Assembly (NCBI GenBank): GCA_022448365.1 | Contig: JAKVCS010000005.1 | Location: 248,001-312,000 of the forward strand | Reading direction: 5' to 3' | DNA: 64,000 bases | Source: Saccharospirillaceae bacterium | GTDB lineage: Bacteria; Pseudomonadota; Gammaproteobacteria; Pseudomonadales; Oceanobacteraceae | Shown: positions 60,507 to 64,000 of the stretch, piece by piece | How positions within the stretch are numbered: the stretch's first letter is position 1 | Layout: each line of letters opens with the position of its first letter | Notes under the pieces: generated by a model | Told to the model about the DNA's origin: nothing | What the model saw: the letters and a program-made list of their open reading frames with translations, nothing else | Database searches by the model: none | Program-made: the position numbers and the translations under genes

Positions 60507-60677
60507 ATCTGTGAGTGTTTGCTGGCTGTGATGTTTCAAGTTTAGGATAAATTTCAGACTTGGTATGTGGCGCTTTGTTATCTCAAATGTCTTTATGTAA
60601 TAGGCGATTTTTTACTCAGTAGGGGTATATAATGCGCCGCCGTTTTACTGTGCCCTTGTGCAACCTCTGAGGATCTT

Positions 60678-61874
60678 ATGCTTGCTTCCCTGCGCCTTAA
60701 AAATAAAGCCGAACGTCGCCTTAAAGGTGGTCATCTTTGGGTGTATTCCAATGAGGTTGATACCCAGCAAACGCCCCTGAAAGGTCTGCAGCCGGGTCAG
60801 GAAGTGGTGATTGAAGCGGCTAACGGCAAAGCTCTGGGTCGTGCGATTGTCAGTCCGGAGCAGCTTATTTGCGCGCGTCTGATCAGTCGCGACAGTAAAC
60901 AAACATTAGATGGTTCATTGATTGTGCATCGTCTGAAAGTCGCCATGAGCAGCCGCGAATTATGGTACCCACACCATTGTTACCGCTGGGTTTATGGCGA
61001 TAGTGATGGTCTGCCAGGCCTGGTGATTGATCGCTTTGGCGCGGTAGTTGTGATTCAGATCTCTAATATGGCGATGGAGTTACGTCGCCAGGAGATCGTT
61101 GATGCGGTGCTTAAAGTTGCCAAACCGGACACCATCGTACTGAAGAACGACGGCAAGTTGCGCGCAGTGGAAGGTCTGGAAGAATACGTTGAGATTGTTC
61201 ATGGTGAGCTGGAAGATAACTGTGCGCCATTGATCGAAAACGACACCAGCTTTATGGCACCGGTTATCCATGGCCAAAAAACCGGTTGGTTCTATGATCA
61301 CCGGGAAAACCGCGCTGTGCTGAATCGTCTGGTGAACGGTAAGCGGGTACTGGATGTGTTCAGCTACGTTGGTGGCTGGGGTGTGCAGGCGGCCAACCAT
61401 GGTGCCAGTGAAGTACATTGCATTGATGCATCTGGCCAGGCGCTGGACTGGGTTGAGCAGAATGCGGCGCTGAATGGCGTAGAGGAGAAATTACATTGCT
61501 GGGAAGGTGACGCGTTTCAGGCAATGAAACAACTGAAAGATGCCGGCGAGAAGTTCGATGTTGTTGTCGTTGATCCTCCGGCATTTATTCCGCGCCGCAA
61601 AGACATTAAGGCGGGTGAGCAAGCTTACCGCCGCCTGAATCAGCTGGCGATGCGGTTACTAAATAAAGACGGCTTGCTGGTGGCCGGTTCCTGCTCAATG
61701 CATCTGGGTGATGATCGCCTGCCGGATATGTTGCGTATTCTGGGGCGGGAGCTGGATCGTGAGGTAATGATTCAGCACCTGGGTAGCCAGGGGGCCGATC
61801 ATCCGGTGTTACCAGCGATTGCTGAAACCCGGTACCTGAAAGCCGTCTTTGCCCGCGTTCTGCCTACCCGATAG
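60678..61874 (+). CDS. rlmI: 23S rRNA (cytosine-1962-C5) methyltransferase RlmI
   Basis: 398 residues: N-terminal PUA domain (LKGGHLWVYSNEVD, GQEVVIEAANGKALGRAIVSP), then the EEHD-like middle and Rossmann methyltransferase (KRVLDVFSYVGGWGVQAA, VVVDPPAFIPRRKD with the PPAF active-site loop, AGSCSMHL). It methylates C1962 of 23S rRNA. A TATAAT box lies at about 60626. Convergent with the imelysin gene. Confidence 0.93.
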   Translation: MLASLRLKNKAERRLKGGHLWVYSNEVDTQQTPLKGLQPGQEVVIEAANGKALGRAIVSPEQLICARLISRDSKQTLDGSLIVHRLKVAMSSRELWYPHHCYRWVYGDSDGLPGLVIDRFGAVVVIQISNMAMELRRQEIVDAVLKVAKPDTIVLKNDGKLRAVEGLEEYVEIVHGELEDNCAPLIENDTSFMAPVIHGQKTGWFYDHRENRAVLNRLVNGKRVLDVFSYVGGWGVQAANHGASEVHCIDASGQALDWVEQNAALNGVEEKLHCWEGDAFQAMKQLKDAGEKFDVVVVDPPAFIPRRKDIKAGEQAYRRLNQLAMRLLNKDGLLVAGSCSMHLGDDRLPDMLRILGRELDREVMIQHLGSQGADHPVLPAIAETRYLKAVFARVLPTR

Positions 61875-61908
61875 CAAGCTGAATAAAAACATAAGGCTGG
61901 GTGACGAA

Positions 61909-63150
61909 TCAGTGCCTGGCCAGATCCTCGCTGCGTGGTAACCGCAGACTCAAACTGGCGGCCGACTTCTCCAGCAGCGACAGCAGACCAATAAACTGCT
62001 GACGTACCTGTTGGTTGACTGCCGCGCTCGCCAGCCCTTGTTCCTGCCACAGCGTCAGAGTCTGTTGCAGTTCGGCAAATTGTTGTTGCCAGTGCAGCTG
62101 CAGCTCTGCGTTCAGCAAACTGATGATTGCCGTTGGCTGCTCCGCTGTTCCAAGCATCAGGGTTTTCAGCCCATTGTTGATAGCAATAATGTCATCGATA
62201 CCGGTATTGCTGAATTCACTGCTGTTGGTTCCGAGGCGACGGTCGAGCAGTTCTTTCGATAGCAGCGACTGGCCGGCCATCATTGCCGCAAGTAACGCCT
62301 GATTCGGTTGTGTTTTGTTCAACAGCTCGGTGTAGTAACCATTACTTGGTTGCCAGCGGCGTTGCAGACGATGCAGTTGCTCAAGCAATTGATCAGACAG
62401 CAACTGCAGGTACTGGCGACGGCGATTATGATTCTGAATTTTGGGTAGGGTGGGTGCTGTTGTGTCCAGGCTTCTGTCGTCTTGTTGGCCGCTGTTTCCT
62501 TCGCTTGGCATGAGCACCGGAGCCGTATTTTCTTTGGCGACAAAGTCGCCGGCCTCACGATCACCATTTGCGCCCCAAAGCATAAACTCCATTGGATGGT
62601 ATCCAAGGCTTGCGTAACTGGGATCGGAAAAGCCATGTTGAGCCAGCAGGCTTTTTTCATTCAGCTCCAGTGACAGATCATTAACAATACCGCTGAACGG
62701 ATAGCCGGGCACATGATCAATGTAACCACCTTCGATTGGCCAGCTGTCCAGTAATACCACGGTGGTTTTGTAGTCGATTCCTTTCTGGCGCCATTCAACC
62801 GGATCTTTTACCGGCAGATAGGTGTAGACCAAGGTGTTCAGATAAGCGTCGTAAGCCTGGCGCCATGCGCTTTGCACCCGTACTAAATTCGTTGCATCGG
62901 GCTGGTGTAAAAACGCTGAAAGGCGCTGGTCGAGCTGCTGCGCTTGCTGTGTGGCGTGAGATAAACTGGTGTAGGCGCTCAAGCCGAGAAATGAGTGAAA
63001 ACTACTGGCGTCAACCGTCTGCTCAGCACTGTCGCGGGTGGCTTTGACGGCGGTGTTGGATGACACCGAGGTGTTGCTCTTCTCGCAGCCAGAAATAACG
63101 ATGGCTGCCAGAAGCAAAGCTGTACGAGTGTTGCGGCTGAGCGCGGCCAT
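61909..63150 (-). CDS. Imelysin family (M75) periplasmic lipoprotein
   Basis: About 413 residues from ATG 63150, which has GGAG nine bases upstream. The lipobox is VISGC. Imelysin motifs: SWPIEGGYIDHVPGYPFSGIVND and LGYHPMEFMLWG, the GxHxxE-type motif. A loop of about 40 polar residues follows. Family members are linked to iron uptake and are often near Fur-controlled genes; no such site is evident here. It lies between rlmI and a HAD phosphatase. Confidence 0.88.
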   Translation of the reverse strand: MAALSRNTRTALLLAAIVISGCEKSNTSVSSNTAVKATRDSAEQTVDASSFHSFLGLSAYTSLSHATQQAQQLDQRLSAFLHQPDATNLVRVQSAWRQAYDAYLNTLVYTYLPVKDPVEWRQKGIDYKTTVVLLDSWPIEGGYIDHVPGYPFSGIVNDLSLELNEKSLLAQHGFSDPSYASLGYHPMEFMLWGANGDREAGDFVAKENTAPVLMPSEGNSGQQDDRSLDTTAPTLPKIQNHNRRRQYLQLLSDQLLEQLHRLQRRWQPSNGYYTELLNKTQPNQALLAAMMAGQSLLSKELLDRRLGTNSSEFSNTGIDDIIAINNGLKTLMLGTAEQPTAIISLLNAELQLHWQQQFAELQQTLTLWQEQGLASAAVNQQVRQQFIGLLSLLEKSAASLSLRLPRSEDLARH

Positions 63151-63164
63151 GCTGACGTTCTCCG

Positions 63165-63821
63165 TTACAGACACAGGCTGATGATGGGCCAGTTCTGTTC
63201 TGTTGCGCGTTGTTTCAGGGTGTCATCCGGGTCAACTGCTACCGGGTGATCGACTTTCTCTAACAGCGGTAGATCATTATGGGAGTCGCTGTAGAAGTAG
63301 CTGCCATCAAGATCGAGCTGTTGATCAGCCAGCCAGTCCAGCAGACGGGTAACTTTGCCCTGCTGGAAGCTAGGAATACCTACTATGCCACCAGTATAAG
63401 CGTCGTCAATAAACTCGGGCTGTGGCGCGATGATATGGTCAATACCAAGAATGCCGGCGATGGGTTCAGTAACAAAACCATTGGTGGCGGTGATGATCAA
63501 CAGCGTATCACCGGCTTCTTTGTGTTTGCTGATCAGGTCACGGCTCTTCTGGCTGATCAGTGGTTTGATGCGTTCCTGCAGAAAACGTTCACGCTCCGCC
63601 AGCATCAACGCCAGCGGATGCTCTGTCAGCGGCTTCAGAGCAAATGCCAGGTATTCCTGAATATCCAGAGTGCCCGCTTTGTATTGTTCATAAAAGTGGT
63701 CATTGCGGCGCTGATGTTCTGCCGGGTCGACCAGATTGCGGTCTACCAGATATTGCCCCCAGGCGTGGTCGCTATCACCAGAGAGAAGCGTGTGGTCGAG
63801 ATCAAAAATTGCTAATGCCAA
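63165..63821 (-). CDS. HAD-IB family phosphatase (SerB-like)
   Basis: 218 residues. Motif I is IFDLDHTLLSGD with the nucleophile Asp, motif II ITATNGF, and motif III GSYFYSDSHNDLPLLE. The YQYKAG-like cap (YEQYKAGTLDIQEYLAF) is typical of the HAD-IB SerB/CicA group, acting on phosphoserine-like or lipid-headgroup phosphates. Its stop lies 15 bp upstream of the imelysin start on the same strand. Confidence 0.9.
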   Translation of the reverse strand: MALAIFDLDHTLLSGDSDHAWGQYLVDRNLVDPAEHQRRNDHFYEQYKAGTLDIQEYLAFALKPLTEHPLALMLAERERFLQERIKPLISQKSRDLISKHKEAGDTLLIITATNGFVTEPIAGILGIDHIIAPQPEFIDDAYTGGIVGIPSFQQGKVTRLLDWLADQQLDLDGSYFYSDSHNDLPLLEKVDHPVAVDPDDTLKQRATEQNWPIISLCL

Positions 63822-64000
63822 AAGAGTCAGCCTCTTTACGAAACAAGATAAAAATAAATCGCTATTCTAAGGGCAAGACTGGATTCTTTCCTTATAATTA
63901 TGGGTTTCTAACCGATATATGTTTACAACTTCCTGGTTCTAAAGAGTCTGTCGGCGCGAGTGGGCGGAAATCTCGCCTTTTACGCTCTAATACGGTGATT
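63822..64000. other. Intergenic edge region
   Basis: AT-rich at the left, where the HAD gene promoter should lie. GGCGCGAG and CTCGCC near 63952-63976 could form a weak hairpin. No coding frame is seen before the window ends. Confidence 0.4.

Noticed and set aside
1-64000. CRISPR arrays, tRNA or rRNA genes, insertion sequences, prophage genes
   Set aside because: I looked for regular repeats, cloverleaf-like segments and transposase or integrase motifs and saw none. A tRNA or profile scan would settle this.

Overview
The window is a gene-dense stretch of a gammaproteobacterial chromosome. It has mixed-strand operons, short intergenic gaps and no rRNA, tRNA, CRISPR array or intact mobile element that I could find. 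The block TIGR02449-zapA-6S RNA-5-FCL ligase next to ygfB-pepP-ubiH-ubiI is a hallmark gammaproteobacterial neighbourhood. The Ni-SOD, TonB thiamine receptor, orphan GspE-type ATPase, imelysin and HDOD genes fit a free-living marine Oceanospirillales-type bacterium. That placement is inference.

Layout. 1-4.5 kb: truncated M19 dipeptidase lipoprotein, yceI with a cytochrome b561, a LysR regulator, a structured dispersed repeat and an unknown protein. 4.5-9.5 kb: MATE exporter, SCO-type copper protein and the zinc-uptake locus (zur-znuC-znuB divergent from znuA). 9.6-13.4 kb: ergothioneine genes egtB-egtD, then glmU. 13.4-17.5 kb: a porin plus PBP-like pair divergent from a membrane GGDEF-EAL protein. 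17.5-20.2 kb: azlCD with an XRE-cupin regulator under a large palindrome, then htpX with a sigma-32-type promoter. 20.3-22 kb: remnant of a HlyD-type secretion adaptor, then a promoter with a Fur-like site driving a four-gene Ni-superoxide dismutase operon. 22-26.3 kb: TPP riboswitch, TonB receptor, thiamine-binding protein, PnuT and a small-molecule kinase, together a thiamine-salvage unit. 26.4-31.9 kb: patatin, a chalcone-isomerase-like/coiled-coil/double-TonB fusion with a second PBP-porin pair, and a BASS transporter. 32.2-36 kb: a zinc-independent L36 paralogue with a strong Zur box, then argE-argA and a spermidine-synthase-like gene. 36-42 kb: CYTH phosphatase, GspE/PilB ATPase, exonuclease and GFA protein. 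40.7-46 kb: a divergent locus (DUF6502 and a DUF5666 lipoprotein against a trypsin-like protease, lipoprotein and beta-barrel) whose two promoters share GGGA...TCCC palindromes. 46-53 kb: TauE, lgt, thyA, a second GGDEF-EAL protein, folA, hydrolase, SnoaL-like and EVE proteins. 53-64 kb: ygfA homologue, 6S RNA, zapA, ygfB, pepP, ubiH, ubiI, an HDOD protein, rlmI, imelysin and a HAD phosphatase.

Several parts work together. Zinc limitation should, through Zur, induce both uptake (znu) and a zinc-free ribosomal protein. Iron limitation should, through Fur, induce a nickel SOD. TPP controls thiamine import. The best candidates for undescribed biology are the DUF6502/DUF5666/protease locus with its shared operators and acidic envelope proteins, and the paralogous porin/PBP modules, one tied to c-di-GMP and the other to a double-TonB fusion.
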